A stretch of 64,000 bases of DNA, taken from positions 248,001 through 312,000 of the forward strand of contig CAVYYV010000005.1 of the NCBI GenBank assembly GCA_963772815.1, written 5' to 3'. The notes below the pieces were generated by a model that made no database searches, was not told the origin of the DNA, and saw only the letters and a list, made by a program, of their open reading frames with translations. Source of the stretch: DATFFO01 sp963772815. GTDB taxonomy: Bacteria > Actinomycetota > Acidimicrobiia > Spongiisociales > ZC4RG35. The stretch's first letter is position 1. Each line of letters opens with the position of its first letter. The position numbers were made by a program, and so were the translations under genes. Below, piece by piece: positions 31,873 to 40,598 of this stretch.

Positions 31873-33296
31873 GCCATCTTCTCCAGGATCGGTGCCAGGC
31901 GCTCCACCGCCGCCGGCCCGTCCACGAGATCGACCGGGGCGAACAGGAAGGTGTCCACCCCGCGCTCCCGCAGCCGGGACAGAAACCCGATCTCGTCTAC
32001 GAGCGTGGCCGCAACTCCGCGTGGGAAACGCTCTAACAGCCCCGACGTCGCCCTGCGGTCGGCTCCCACCAGCGGCCAGGACAGGTGCGTGACTTCGATC
32101 TCTGCCGGGTTTCGACCGGCGTCCCGGCAATGTCGCTCCAGGATGCTCACGGCTGCCGATACCTGGTCGACACCACCGCGGAGGTTGACGGCATCTGCAT
32201 GGTTGGCCGCCAACCCAAGCGTTGCCGGCCCCTGGCCGCCAACCAACATCGAGATCGAGTGCAGAGGCCTCGGATAGCACTCTGCGCCCCGCACCTCGAC
32301 GTGGTGGCCTGAAAAGTCGGCCTTCCCCGGGCCCCACATGAGAGGAAGCAACCGGAGGGCATCCTCCAGACGCTCCAGGCGCTCGGCAACCGCGGGCAAC
32401 CGGAGTCCATAGGCCCTCAGCTCGACCTCCCACCACCCCGCTCCCAGCCCACACCGGGCCCTTCCCCCCGAAAGCACGTCGAGAGTGGCGACGATCTTGG
32501 CCAGGTGGGCGGGGTTGCGCAGGGACGCATTCACGACCAGGGGCCCGAGTTCCATTCGGTCGGTGTGGACGGCGAGCCAGGACAGAGCGGTCAAACTCTC
32601 CAGCATGGGCTCCCAGCGCCGTCCCACTTGCGGGATCTGGATGAGGTGATCCATGACCCAGAGACTGTTGAAGCCTCCGGCTTCGGCGGCGCGGGCCACC
32701 TCGGCCAAACGGGCAGCAATCTCGGGATCTGGCCAGGGGAAGTGGGATACAACCAGGCCGAAACCCCCCGGCACCCGCACGGTCTCGGTGCCTGCGTCGG
32801 CAGGCCGTTCGGACACCACCGCGACCTGATCCACCGATAGCACGCGAGCCCAAGGCTCGGCCGCCACCAGGGAGCTCTGGGCCCTGAAGCGCCGAATCTG
32901 GCCTCCCAGGACAGCAGCCGGCACGGGCACCGCCCGCTCCCGGTTGCGTCGTCGGCACGTCTCCGGATCGGTGCCGAAAAGGACCGCCACGGCCGGAAGT
33001 CCGCCGGCGGCAGCGGCCCGGCGCATCTGCGACCTCAGATCTGGGTCGAAGCCGAGCGTGTCCACCACGGTCGTCAAGCCTCTCCTCATACGTCGGTTGA
33101 CGATCTCTCGTAGCAGGTCGAAAGCGTCACCGCTGGCATCGAGATCGGACTCACTCTTCCCAACCACTTCCCGCAGCCGGTCCGAAGACACCACTTCGCC
33201 CGGTCCGAATTGCTCCTCTGCCCAGGTGGTCTTACCAGCCCCCGAGGGGCCGACCAGGAATACCAGTGCCGGGAGACCAATCGTGTCTTCGCTCAC
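31869..33296 (-). CDS. P-loop kinase fused to LLM-class (F420-type) oxidoreductase
   Basis: A 475-residue two-domain protein. Residues 1-165 are a zeta-toxin/polynucleotide-kinase-like P-loop domain: FLVGPSGAGKTTWAEEQFGP, VVSSDRLREVVGKSESD and a lid-type ETCRRRNRERAVPVP. Residues ~175-475 are a luciferase-like barrel: VVSHFPWPDPEIAARLAEVA, GFNSLWVMDHL, ELGPLVVNASLRNPAHLAKI, GRARCGLGAGWWEVELRAYG and HSISMLVGGQGPATLGLAAN, as in F420-dependent LLM enzymes. The frame runs continuously through the junction. It overlaps the ABC ATPase gene upstream by 4 bp. The joint function is unknown; see findings. Confidence 0.8.
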   Translation of the reverse strand: MSEDTIGLPALVFLVGPSGAGKTTWAEEQFGPGEVVSSDRLREVVGKSESDLDASGDAFDLLREIVNRRMRRGLTTVVDTLGFDPDLRSQMRRAAAAGGLPAVAVLFGTDPETCRRRNRERAVPVPAAVLGGQIRRFRAQSSLVAAEPWARVLSVDQVAVVSERPADAGTETVRVPGGFGLVVSHFPWPDPEIAARLAEVARAAEAGGFNSLWVMDHLIQIPQVGRRWEPMLESLTALSWLAVHTDRMELGPLVVNASLRNPAHLAKIVATLDVLSGGRARCGLGAGWWEVELRAYGLRLPAVAERLERLEDALRLLPLMWGPGKADFSGHHVEVRGAECYPRPLHSISMLVGGQGPATLGLAANHADAVNLRGGVDQVSAAVSILERHCRDAGRNPAEIEVTHLSWPLVGADRRATSGLLERFPRGVAATLVDEIGFLSRLRERGVDTFLFAPVDLVDGPAAVERLAPILEKMA

Positions 33297-34360
33297 AAAA
33301 CGTTTCCGGTTAACGGTTCGTAGAGGCGGATGGCGTCGGGCGACACGTACCAGTCGAGGCTGTCACCTGCCGCCACCGATGCAGAGGCTTCGATGTCGGC
33401 TACGAACCCGATCCCTCCACTCGAGCCGAGACCGAACAGTACGCGTTGATTGGGGCCCACCAACTCAACCCGACCCACCGTGGCGCGCAGGCGTCGGTCG
33501 AAGGGAATGCCGGCCGAAGCCGGCTCCAGATCCGACGGTCGCACGGCCGCCACGACTCTCTGGCCGTCGCTGAGACCGGGCGAGCTCTCCGCCAGCAGGA
33601 GACGCGAGCCCACCACATCGACACACCACCCCTCCGGATGCCGTGCCACGATGGCCGGGAAGCGATTGATCTCCCCCATCAACTCGGCCACCTCCAACGT
33701 CGATGGGCGATCGTACACCTCTCCCGGTGGGCCGATCTGGGCCAGTCTTCCCCCTTCCAGCACGGCCACACGATCTGCCCAGCGGAAGGCGTCCGCAGGC
33801 TCGTGCGTGGCCATGACGACGGTCAGCTCAGGACGTCTCATCACCCGCTCCACGAGGATCGTCCTCCGCTTTGGGTCCGTCCCCACCAGCGGCTCATCCA
33901 TGAGGGCCACGGCGACCCCCGGCCGCACCAACGCCCGGGCCGCCGACACCAGCCGCCGCTGTCCCGAGGACAGCTCGGTCGTGCGGCGAGAAAGCAGTCT
34001 GCGAATCGAGAAAGTCGAAGCGGTGCCGCTGACCCGACTGGCCCGATCCGGGTCATCGACCCCCATCCTGAAGGGGAACTCGAGGTTTCCCCATACGTCG
34101 AGATGGTCATAGGCGGCGTCATCCTGGAAGATCATGGTCACGTCGGGCCGCGCAGGTCTCGGCGGAGAGCCCATCACCGCCAATTCGCCCCGGCTGGGCG
34201 GATCGAGCCCGGCGATCGCCCGCAGCAATGCCGTCTTTCCCGATCCCGAGCCTCCCAAGACGCACAGGCGCTCGCCCACCTCCACGGCCAGGTCGACCTG
34301 ATCCAGGATGGTGGTCCCACCCCGGGCCAACGACACGCCCGACATGGCTATTGCGTTCAC
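33293..34360 (-). CDS. Orphan ABC transporter ATP-binding protein (CysA/UgpC-like)
   Basis: A 355-residue importer-type ATPase. Walker A is LGGSGSGKTALLRAIAGL, the Q-loop MIFQDDAAYDHLDVWGNLEF, Walker B VAVALMDEPLVGTDP and the His switch TVVMATHEPADAFRWADRVA. The signature is ELSSGQRRLVSAARALV, LSSGQ instead of LSGGQ. A C-terminal TOBE-like regulatory region follows (DGQRVVAAVRPSDLEP). No permease or binding protein is adjacent; its partner is the kinase-LLM gene, which it overlaps. The GTG at 34360 has a minus-strand TAGGCT 7 nt upstream; an ATG at 34345 is the alternative. Confidence 0.82.
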   Translation of the reverse strand: MNAIAMSGVSLARGGTTILDQVDLAVEVGERLCVLGGSGSGKTALLRAIAGLDPPSRGELAVMGSPPRPARPDVTMIFQDDAAYDHLDVWGNLEFPFRMGVDDPDRASRVSGTASTFSIRRLLSRRTTELSSGQRRLVSAARALVRPGVAVALMDEPLVGTDPKRRTILVERVMRRPELTVVMATHEPADAFRWADRVAVLEGGRLAQIGPPGEVYDRPSTLEVAELMGEINRFPAIVARHPEGWCVDVVGSRLLLAESSPGLSDGQRVVAAVRPSDLEPASAGIPFDRRLRATVGRVELVGPNQRVLFGLGSSGGIGFVADIEASASVAAGDSLDWYVSPDAIRLYEPLTGNVL

Positions 34361-34367
34361 CCCGCCG

Positions 34368-34377
34368 AGCCTACGCT
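34368..34377. promoter_or_regulatory. Overlapping divergent -10 boxes (ABC gene / glgX)
   Basis: The ten bases agcctacgct contain TACGCT on the plus strand (34372-34377, 7 nt before the glgX GTG at 34385) and TAGGCT on the minus strand (34368-34373, 7 nt before the ABC gene GTG at 34360). The two boxes share the central TA, so one melted site could start two leaderless messages. The whole intergenic space is 24 bp. Confidence 0.55.
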
Positions 34378-34384
34378 TGCGCCC

Positions 34385-36298
34385 GTGCCAGGCCTCCAAC
34401 TCGAACCCGAAGGAGCTCACATGTCCGTTTCGGCTCCCACCGCCGAGACCGTCGAGCTGTGCCTGTTCGACCCCTCGGGAACCGAAACCAGACGGGACCT
34501 CACCCGCGACGACGAGGGCAACCACTCCGGCTTCGTGCCCGGGGTCACTGCGGGTCAGCTCTACGGATTGCGCACCCACGGGCCATGGGAGCCCCGGAAC
34601 GGCCTGTGGCACGATCCTTCTCTCTTGTTGCTCGACCCGTACGCACGGGCGGTGTCGGGACGATTCGAGGATCATCCCAGCGTGCACCACGATGGGCCGC
34701 GTTGGGACACGGCTGACATCGTCCCGATGGGCGTAGCGGTCGAGCCGCCTCCCCGCCCCCGGCCCGGGCCCGGGACCGCCTGGCGAGACACGGTCATCTA
34801 CGAGACCCACGTGCGCGGGCTGACGATGTGCCATCCCGACGTGGAGCCGGAGCTCCGGGGCACCTACCTGGGGGCTGCATCCCCACCGGTGATCGACCAT
34901 CTCCAGAAGCTCGGGGTCACGTCAGTGGAGCTGATGCCCGTGGCACATCATGTAACCGAGCCGTTCCTCCAGGAACGAGGAAAGACCAACTACTGGGGCT
35001 ACTCCACCCTGGCCTGGTTCGCACCCCACGGCGGTTACGCCACGGCCGACGACGGGCGCCAGCTGAGCGAGTTCTCCACCATGGTCGACCGATTTCACGC
35101 CGCCGGGCTGGAGGTCATCGTGGACGTCGTGTTCAACCACACCGCCGAGGGCGGCATAGAAGGGCCCATCCTTTCCATGAAAGGACTCGACAACGGCGGC
35201 TGGTACCGGCTCGATCCCAGGGACCGTCATGTGTACGTGGATTGGACCGGGACGGGCAACACGGTCGCCACCCAGCACCCCGGTGTGCGGAGCGCGATCC
35301 GTTCGGCGCTGCTCTGGTGGGCGAACGACCTGGGTGTGGACGGCTTCAGATTCGACCTGGCCGTGACCCTCGGTCGCGACCGTCGGGATTTCGATCCCCG
35401 ACATCTGGACTGGCTGACCCAGGATCCGGCCCTGGCCCATGTCAAGCTGATCGCCGAGCCGTGGGACCTGGGGCCCGGGGGTTATCGACTGGGCCAGTTC
35501 GGGAAGCGGTGGGGCGAGTGGAACGGCGTGTTCCGCGACGACGTGCGCGATGTGTGGCGGGGAAGGGGAAGCCGCCGGGCTCTCGCCGACGCGCTGACCG
35601 GCTCTCTGGGCGGCATCGACGGGTACCCGGTCAACTTCGTCACCGCTCATGACGGATTCACACTGGCCGACCTGGTCGCGTACGACGACAAGCACAACGA
35701 GCAGAACGGAGAAGACGGCGCCGATGGCCACGACGACAACAGATCATGGAATTCGGGCGTGGAGGGGCCGACCAACGACCCCTTGGTCTTGGAACTCCGC
35801 CGAAAGCGCGCGGCCGGATTGATTACCACCGTGGCCCTGGCACGGGGCATCCCCATGTTCCTGGGAGGCGACGAGCTGGGCCGCACCCAGAGCGGAAACA
35901 ACAACGCGTACGCGTTGGACGGTCCGGAATCGTGGTACGACTGGTCGGCGACGCCTGGAGCAGACCTGCTCGGCGAGGCCCTGGCATGCCGGAGTGGTCA
36001 CCCCGCTCTGACGCAGGAGCTATTGGAGCCCAGCCAGGTGGAGTGGCGCACCTTCGAAGGTGATCCGGTCCGGGAGTGGGACCGGCCCGGTCCCCTGGCA
36101 GAAGTGACGGGCGCAGAGGAAGACATCGTGATGGTGGCCGTCAACCCGACCGGCGAAGACCGCGACGTGGTTCTCCCCGATGGGCGCTGGCGGGTGGAAT
36201 TCGACTCCTCACTGCCCCGGCGCGGGGAATCGGCCACACAGCGAACACGAGTGGCGGCCTGGTCGGTATTGGTGATCGGCCCGGATCAGACGATCTGA
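34385..36298 (+). CDS. glgX: Glycogen debranching enzyme GlgX
   Basis: A 637-residue GH13 isoamylase that removes alpha-1,6 branches from phosphorylase-limited glycogen. An N-terminal CBM48 (VELCLFDPSG, LYGLRTHGPWEPRNGLWHD, LLLDPYARAVSG) precedes the barrel: VIYETHVRGLT, TNYWGYSTLAWFAPHGGYAT, EVIVDVVFNHTAEGG, the nucleophile in GVDGFRFDLAVTLGR, the acid in LIAEPWDLGPGGY and NFVTAHDGFTLADLV. The GTG at 34385 gives the family start PGLQLEPEGAH and agrees with a -10 box 7 nt upstream; the ATG at 34422 would cut into the domain. Its 3' end overlaps convergent glgC by 13 bp. Confidence 0.93.
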   Translation: MPGLQLEPEGAHMSVSAPTAETVELCLFDPSGTETRRDLTRDDEGNHSGFVPGVTAGQLYGLRTHGPWEPRNGLWHDPSLLLLDPYARAVSGRFEDHPSVHHDGPRWDTADIVPMGVAVEPPPRPRPGPGTAWRDTVIYETHVRGLTMCHPDVEPELRGTYLGAASPPVIDHLQKLGVTSVELMPVAHHVTEPFLQERGKTNYWGYSTLAWFAPHGGYATADDGRQLSEFSTMVDRFHAAGLEVIVDVVFNHTAEGGIEGPILSMKGLDNGGWYRLDPRDRHVYVDWTGTGNTVATQHPGVRSAIRSALLWWANDLGVDGFRFDLAVTLGRDRRDFDPRHLDWLTQDPALAHVKLIAEPWDLGPGGYRLGQFGKRWGEWNGVFRDDVRDVWRGRGSRRALADALTGSLGGIDGYPVNFVTAHDGFTLADLVAYDDKHNEQNGEDGADGHDDNRSWNSGVEGPTNDPLVLELRRKRAAGLITTVALARGIPMFLGGDELGRTQSGNNNAYALDGPESWYDWSATPGADLLGEALACRSGHPALTQELLEPSQVEWRTFEGDPVREWDRPGPLAEVTGAEEDIVMVAVNPTGEDRDVVLPDGRWRVEFDSSLPRRGESATQRTRVAAWSVLVIGPDQTI

Positions 36299-37518
36299 CC
36301 CTTGGCCAATGCCACAATCCCGCCATCCGAGACGGTGAAACGCTTTGCATCCCTCTCCAGGTCGACGCCGATCTCGGCGCCGGCCGGTACTTCGACGTTC
36401 TTGTCGATGATGACGTTGCGTAGCACTGCTCCCGGCCCGACGTGGACGTCGTCCAAAAGGATGGCCCCGTCCACCACTGCGCCCGGGTCCACCCGAACGC
36501 CCGGAGAGGCCACGGTGCGGCGCACATAGGCACCGGAGACTATGACCCCGTTGGACAGCAGCGAGTCGGCCACCTCGCCGGCACCGTGCTCGGCGACGGC
36601 CACGATCTTGGCGGGTGGACTGGTCCGGTCGGAGGTGTAGATGGGCCATTCGTCGTTGTAGAGGCTGAACACAGGCTCGGCCGATACCAGATCCATGTTG
36701 GCCTCGAAATAGGAATCGAGCGTCCCCACATCGCGCCAGTAGCCGCGTTCGCGCGGTTCGACGCCCGGCACCTCGTTGAGCGTGAAGTCGTAACAGTTGA
36801 CGATGCCCGCCTCTACCAGGCCGGGAATGAGGTCGCCTCCCACATCATGACGTGAGGAGTCGTCGTCGGCGTCCTCGTGGACCTGCTCGAGGAGGGCCTC
36901 GGTGGTGAAGACGTAGTTGCCCATCGAGGCCAAGCAGACGTCGGGATCATCAGGTGTGGGGGGAGGATCATTCGGCTTCTCCAGGAAACGGGCGATACGG
37001 CTCGTCCTACCCTCGAGCTCAATGATCCCGAACGAGCTCGCCTCGGCTCTGGGCACACGGATCCCCGCCACCGTGGCACCCGCCCCACTCTCGATGTGTG
37101 CCTGCAGCATCTGGGAAGGGTCCATTCGATAGATGTGGTCGGCGCCGAAGACGAAGATGTAGTCGGGCTGCTCGTCGGCGACGATGTTGAGATTCTGGAA
37201 TATGGCGTCGGCCGATCCCAGGAACCAGCGCTGTCCCACCCGCATCTGGGCGGGAACCGAGGTGACGTAGCTGCCCAGGAGCGTCGACATGCGCCAGGTG
37301 CGCGAGAGATGGATATTGAGGCTGTGGCTCTTGTACTGGGTCAATACCACGATCCGGCGATGGCCTCCGTTGACCAGATTCGACAGGGCGAAGTCGATCA
37401 GGCGGTAGTGCCCTCCGAAAGGGACCGCCGGCTTGGCACGATCCCGGGTCAGCGGCATGAGACGGTTGCCCTCCCCGCCCGCCAAGACCATAGACAGGAC
37501 CTGGGAGCGGTTCACCAT
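36286..37518 (-). CDS. glgC: Glucose-1-phosphate adenylyltransferase
   Basis: A 410-residue enzyme that makes ADP-glucose, the committed step of glycogen synthesis. The nucleotidyltransferase start is VLSMVLAGGEGNRLMPLTRD followed by RAKPAVPFGGHYRLIDFALS; GSADAIFQNLNIVADEQPDY, VFGADHIYRMDPSQML and the Lys of ARFLEKPNDPP complete the active site; a left-handed beta-helix with NGVIVSGAYVRRTVASPGVR forms the C-terminus. It is convergent with glgX: the stop codons lie within a 13-bp overlap, so opposing transcription may matter. Both ends of glycogen turnover are thus paired here. Confidence 0.95.
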   Translation of the reverse strand: MVNRSQVLSMVLAGGEGNRLMPLTRDRAKPAVPFGGHYRLIDFALSNLVNGGHRRIVVLTQYKSHSLNIHLSRTWRMSTLLGSYVTSVPAQMRVGQRWFLGSADAIFQNLNIVADEQPDYIFVFGADHIYRMDPSQMLQAHIESGAGATVAGIRVPRAEASSFGIIELEGRTSRIARFLEKPNDPPPTPDDPDVCLASMGNYVFTTEALLEQVHEDADDDSSRHDVGGDLIPGLVEAGIVNCYDFTLNEVPGVEPRERGYWRDVGTLDSYFEANMDLVSAEPVFSLYNDEWPIYTSDRTSPPAKIVAVAEHGAGEVADSLLSNGVIVSGAYVRRTVASPGVRVDPGAVVDGAILLDDVHVGPGAVLRNVIIDKNVEVPAGAEIGVDLERDAKRFTVSDGGIVALAKGQIV

Positions 37519-37715
37519 GGCGCCTCACCACCGGGGCGCCACTCGGCGAGACGAGGAGGCCGCCAGGTTCCAAGCCAGTCGGATCGTGATGACGAGCTCA
37601 CTGCCCTGCGAGCGTAACCCAAGTGTCGGCCACTGGGACCCGACGACCGATCTGGATGACAGGAAGCGGCGGTACGCTGAGGGGTGACACTCGTTTCAGT
37701 TCGAGCGGAGAGCCC

Positions 37716-38114
37716 ATGGCAACCGTGACCCTGACCACTGAGAACTTCCACGAGACCATCCAGGACAACGACACCGTTCTGATCGACTTCTGGGCCGCCT
37801 GGTGCGGGCCGTGCCGATCATTCGCCCCTGCCTACGAGGCGTCTTCGGAGACCCATCCCGGCATGATCTTCGGCAAGGTCGACACCGAAGACCAGCCCGA
37901 GCTGGCCGGTGCTTACGGCGTGCGATCGATCCCCACCCTGATGGTGTTTCGCGACCAGATCCTACTCTTCAACCAGGCCGGTGCTCTTCCTCCGCCCGCC
38001 CTCGAGGACCTGATCACACAGGTCGAGTCGCTGAACATGGAAGACGTCAGATCCCAGATCGCCGACCAATTCGGGGTGAACCAGGAAGTCGAGGCCGAGA
38101 TCCTCACCGCCTGA
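37716..38114 (+). CDS. Thioredoxin
   Basis: A 132-residue thioredoxin-fold protein. The active site is FWAAWCGPCRSFAPAYE with the classical WCGPC at residues ~29-33, a cis-Pro in VRSIPTLMVFRD, and about 25 extra residues after the fold (NMEDVRSQIADQFGVNQEVE). No signal peptide, so it is cytosolic and may reduce MsrA among others. A TACGCT hexamer at ~37674 lies about 36 bp before the ATG, with a GGAG ribosome site between, so unlike many neighbours this gene has a leader. Confidence 0.92.
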   Translation: MATVTLTTENFHETIQDNDTVLIDFWAAWCGPCRSFAPAYEASSETHPGMIFGKVDTEDQPELAGAYGVRSIPTLMVFRDQILLFNQAGALPPPALEDLITQVESLNMEDVRSQIADQFGVNQEVEAEILTA

Positions 38115-38186
38115 TACCGGGGCCAATCGTCGGGGGCTCGAGGAGGACGCCGGGCCTGCGGCTCAAGACTCGGGCCGCTCCTGTCG

Positions 38187-39935
38187 ATGACCACGTGTGT
38201 GAGCCCACTGACATCAACGCAGACATACGTGTTCGCGGGCGAAATGCAGCTCGGGGAAGAGCTCATCGACATCGCTCTCGAATTCCAAGGTCACAGCGTT
38301 CGCCTGCGCCACGCCGATACGGTGATCGGCTCTTGGCCTCGACGCGAGACCGACTTCGTCCGGTTGTCGTCGGACCACTATCGCGTCGCCGCCGAGGGTG
38401 ACTCGATCTCCTTCCATCCCTACAACGCAACGGAATTCGGCCAATTCCTGGCCGGCCAAGAGCCCCAACAGACCGCAGGCCCGGAATCAGAGGATCCGGG
38501 ATTCGAGCCGGGCTTCCTCGACGACCCTGAGCCGACGGGCCTATTCGACAACGGGCCGGATCCTTCACCCGACCATCCCGACTGGGCGACTCAAGTCCCC
38601 CTGTGGAATGGCCTCGACGACCAGCCCGCCGAGGACGAAGGTCTGGCGGGGATCGCCGATGAGGATGATCTGACCTCTCCCGGAGCGGTGCATGGCCCCA
38701 ATGCCGCCCGCCCGGTCTATCCCCCCACGGATCCCCAGCCGGTCCGATTCTCGAGCCCTCCTCCACCCACACCCGTAACCAACCATTCCGCCCATCACCC
38801 GTGGCAGGACCCCCACCGTCCAGACGAGCCCCCGGAAACTACGGATTCGCCGACGCCGCCTCCTGTGGTTCCGTCGGCCGACCAGTCCCTGCCCGCTGTC
38901 TCGATCACGGAGCGGACGACGTTCCCGGAGCCGGCCGACACCGAACCCGCGCCCGTCGCCGAGCCCGAGCCGGCGGAGACCACGCCTTCGGAACCGGCCC
39001 CGCCGTCGACGGAGCCCGAGCCTTCGCCCGTTTCCCGACCTGTCCTCGATGATCCGGACGTCGAGGCGGCACCAGGGAACGTCACGCCCTCGCCGGAACC
39101 ACCCGGGGCAGCCGACGATCCGATACCCCCCAACGAGTCGAAGCCCCCCGATCCGATCCAGGAGAACTCCGTCACCGGGGCCGCCTCGGCCCTCCTGGAC
39201 CTGATTCGCGGCCGTATCACGTCCGTCCGTTCGGCCGTCAGCCAGAAGGTGGCCACACCCGAGACAGAGACGGCCCCCGACACCGACGACAGGGTCACTC
39301 CCTTCGACGATGCCGAGAATCTCCGACAATGGGCAATGGTCTCGGTGGTTGGATTGGCGTTTGTCGGACTTCTGGTGGCGCTGACTTGGGGAGCATTGTC
39401 CCTGTTCGGCGGCGGAGACGAATCTCCCACCACCGCCCCGACCACGATCCCGACTACCACCTCCAGTGTGGCCAACGCAATCGATCGCACGCCCGCCACG
39501 GTCGCTGCTCCCCCGGTCGGCTCCCCCGATACGACACTGGCCCAGGATCGGCCGAGCTTCATCGAGCAGTGGAACAGGCTTGCCACTGCCTACGCCTACA
39601 ACCTAGCCCTGGACGTCGACAACGAGCCCGTTTCCACCGACGTGACGTCCAACATCCATCTCTCCTTCGACCAGGATCGGGTTCTCACTCTGGACATGAC
39701 GCCGGTCGGCAACGGTTCGGATCGGGACATCCTGGTGGCGATGGGAATGGCCGTGGCATGGGCGGAGCCCGATCTCAGCCCTTCGGCTCGCAAGGACTTG
39801 CTCAGCTCACTCGGAATCGACATCGACAGCCCGAAGCTGGCCGACATCGGCGGCGAGCTGACCCGTCCCGGCCACACGTATCGGGCCAGTGTGATCGACG
39901 GGATCATCCGCTTCCAGATCAGCCCCGCGCCCTAG
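38187..39935 (+). CDS. Large Pro/Glu-rich single-pass membrane protein, unknown function
   Basis: A 582-residue protein I do not recognise. Residues 1-90 look folded (YVFAGEMQLGEELIDIALEF, RHADTVIGSWPRRETDFVRL). Residues ~95-330 are acidic and rich in Pro, Glu, Asp and Thr. One transmembrane helix follows (WAMVSVVGLAFVGLLVALTW, about residue 385), then a Thr-rich stretch and a ~130-residue C-terminal domain (FIEQWNRLATAYAYNLALDV ... RASVIDGIIRFQISPAP). With no signal peptide, the disordered part should be cytosolic and the last domain external. The frame begins 72 bp after the thioredoxin stop; an ATG at 38187 is used. Confidence 0.65.
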   Translation: MTTCVSPLTSTQTYVFAGEMQLGEELIDIALEFQGHSVRLRHADTVIGSWPRRETDFVRLSSDHYRVAAEGDSISFHPYNATEFGQFLAGQEPQQTAGPESEDPGFEPGFLDDPEPTGLFDNGPDPSPDHPDWATQVPLWNGLDDQPAEDEGLAGIADEDDLTSPGAVHGPNAARPVYPPTDPQPVRFSSPPPPTPVTNHSAHHPWQDPHRPDEPPETTDSPTPPPVVPSADQSLPAVSITERTTFPEPADTEPAPVAEPEPAETTPSEPAPPSTEPEPSPVSRPVLDDPDVEAAPGNVTPSPEPPGAADDPIPPNESKPPDPIQENSVTGAASALLDLIRGRITSVRSAVSQKVATPETETAPDTDDRVTPFDDAENLRQWAMVSVVGLAFVGLLVALTWGALSLFGGGDESPTTAPTTIPTTTSSVANAIDRTPATVAAPPVGSPDTTLAQDRPSFIEQWNRLATAYAYNLALDVDNEPVSTDVTSNIHLSFDQDRVLTLDMTPVGNGSDRDILVAMGMAVAWAEPDLSPSARKDLLSSLGIDIDSPKLADIGGELTRPGHTYRASVIDGIIRFQISPAP

Positions 39936-39956
39936 TGGTGGGTCGCTCAATCAGGG

Positions 39957-40523
39957 TCAGGCTTCTTCCGCCATCCACTCGTCGATCCGCTCCAACAGGT
40001 ACTCGCTGACCTCCCTGGAACGGTCGAGCGCCTCGCACAGCTGATCCCGCCCCATCATCATCTCCACCAGTGAGACGGTGGTCCTGCCGATGAGCGTCAG
40101 GCGCCTGTCCGGCGCATCGGTCACCGCTCCGTAGCTGTCGATCGCCGAAACCTCGATCGAGAGGGCCATCCCGCCGATGCCCGCCAGATCGGTGGCCAAT
40201 ACCAACAGGTCGGGAGGGGCCGCCAGAGGCGGTGCCGCCCAGTTGAAATAGAGATCCAGATGGAACTCGTCGGGTGGCTCCTCCCACTCGTCGACCATCT
40301 CGTCGAGCTTGTCCTGGAGGGCGAGCAGGACCCGGGGATCCACGTCGAGAGCCAAATGCAGGTCGATGGGACGCCCACAACCGGATTCAGGGTGCAGATC
40401 GACCTCCCAGGACTGACGGAGCGTATAGGTCTCGACTATGTGACGCTCGTCATGCACGTGGAACCCGTGGTCGATGGCGTGTTCCTTCAGATCCGTGACG
40501 AAACCGGCGATGTCGATGGCCAC
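39957..40523 (-). CDS. Conserved-looking hypothetical protein
   Basis: A 188-residue soluble, acidic protein with regular alternating strands (ETYTLRQSWEVDLHPESGCG, RPIDLHLALDVDP, DEFHLDLYFNWAAPPLAAPP) and a C-terminal helical part with many Glu and Met (VSLVEMMMGRDQLCEALDRS). No motif or family is recognised and no signal peptide is seen. Codon use and the absence of a rival frame support a real gene. It converges with the Pro-rich membrane protein gene and is isolated from the molybdenum enzyme genes beyond it. Confidence 0.65.
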   Translation of the reverse strand: MAIDIAGFVTDLKEHAIDHGFHVHDERHIVETYTLRQSWEVDLHPESGCGRPIDLHLALDVDPRVLLALQDKLDEMVDEWEEPPDEFHLDLYFNWAAPPLAAPPDLLVLATDLAGIGGMALSIEVSAIDSYGAVTDAPDRRLTLIGRTTVSLVEMMMGRDQLCEALDRSREVSEYLLERIDEWMAEEA

Positions 40524-40598
40524 GTCGCCAGCCTACTGGTGACGATCGATCATGAGTAAGGGGGTCACGCGGCGCGTAACCCATTGGCTACGGCCGGA

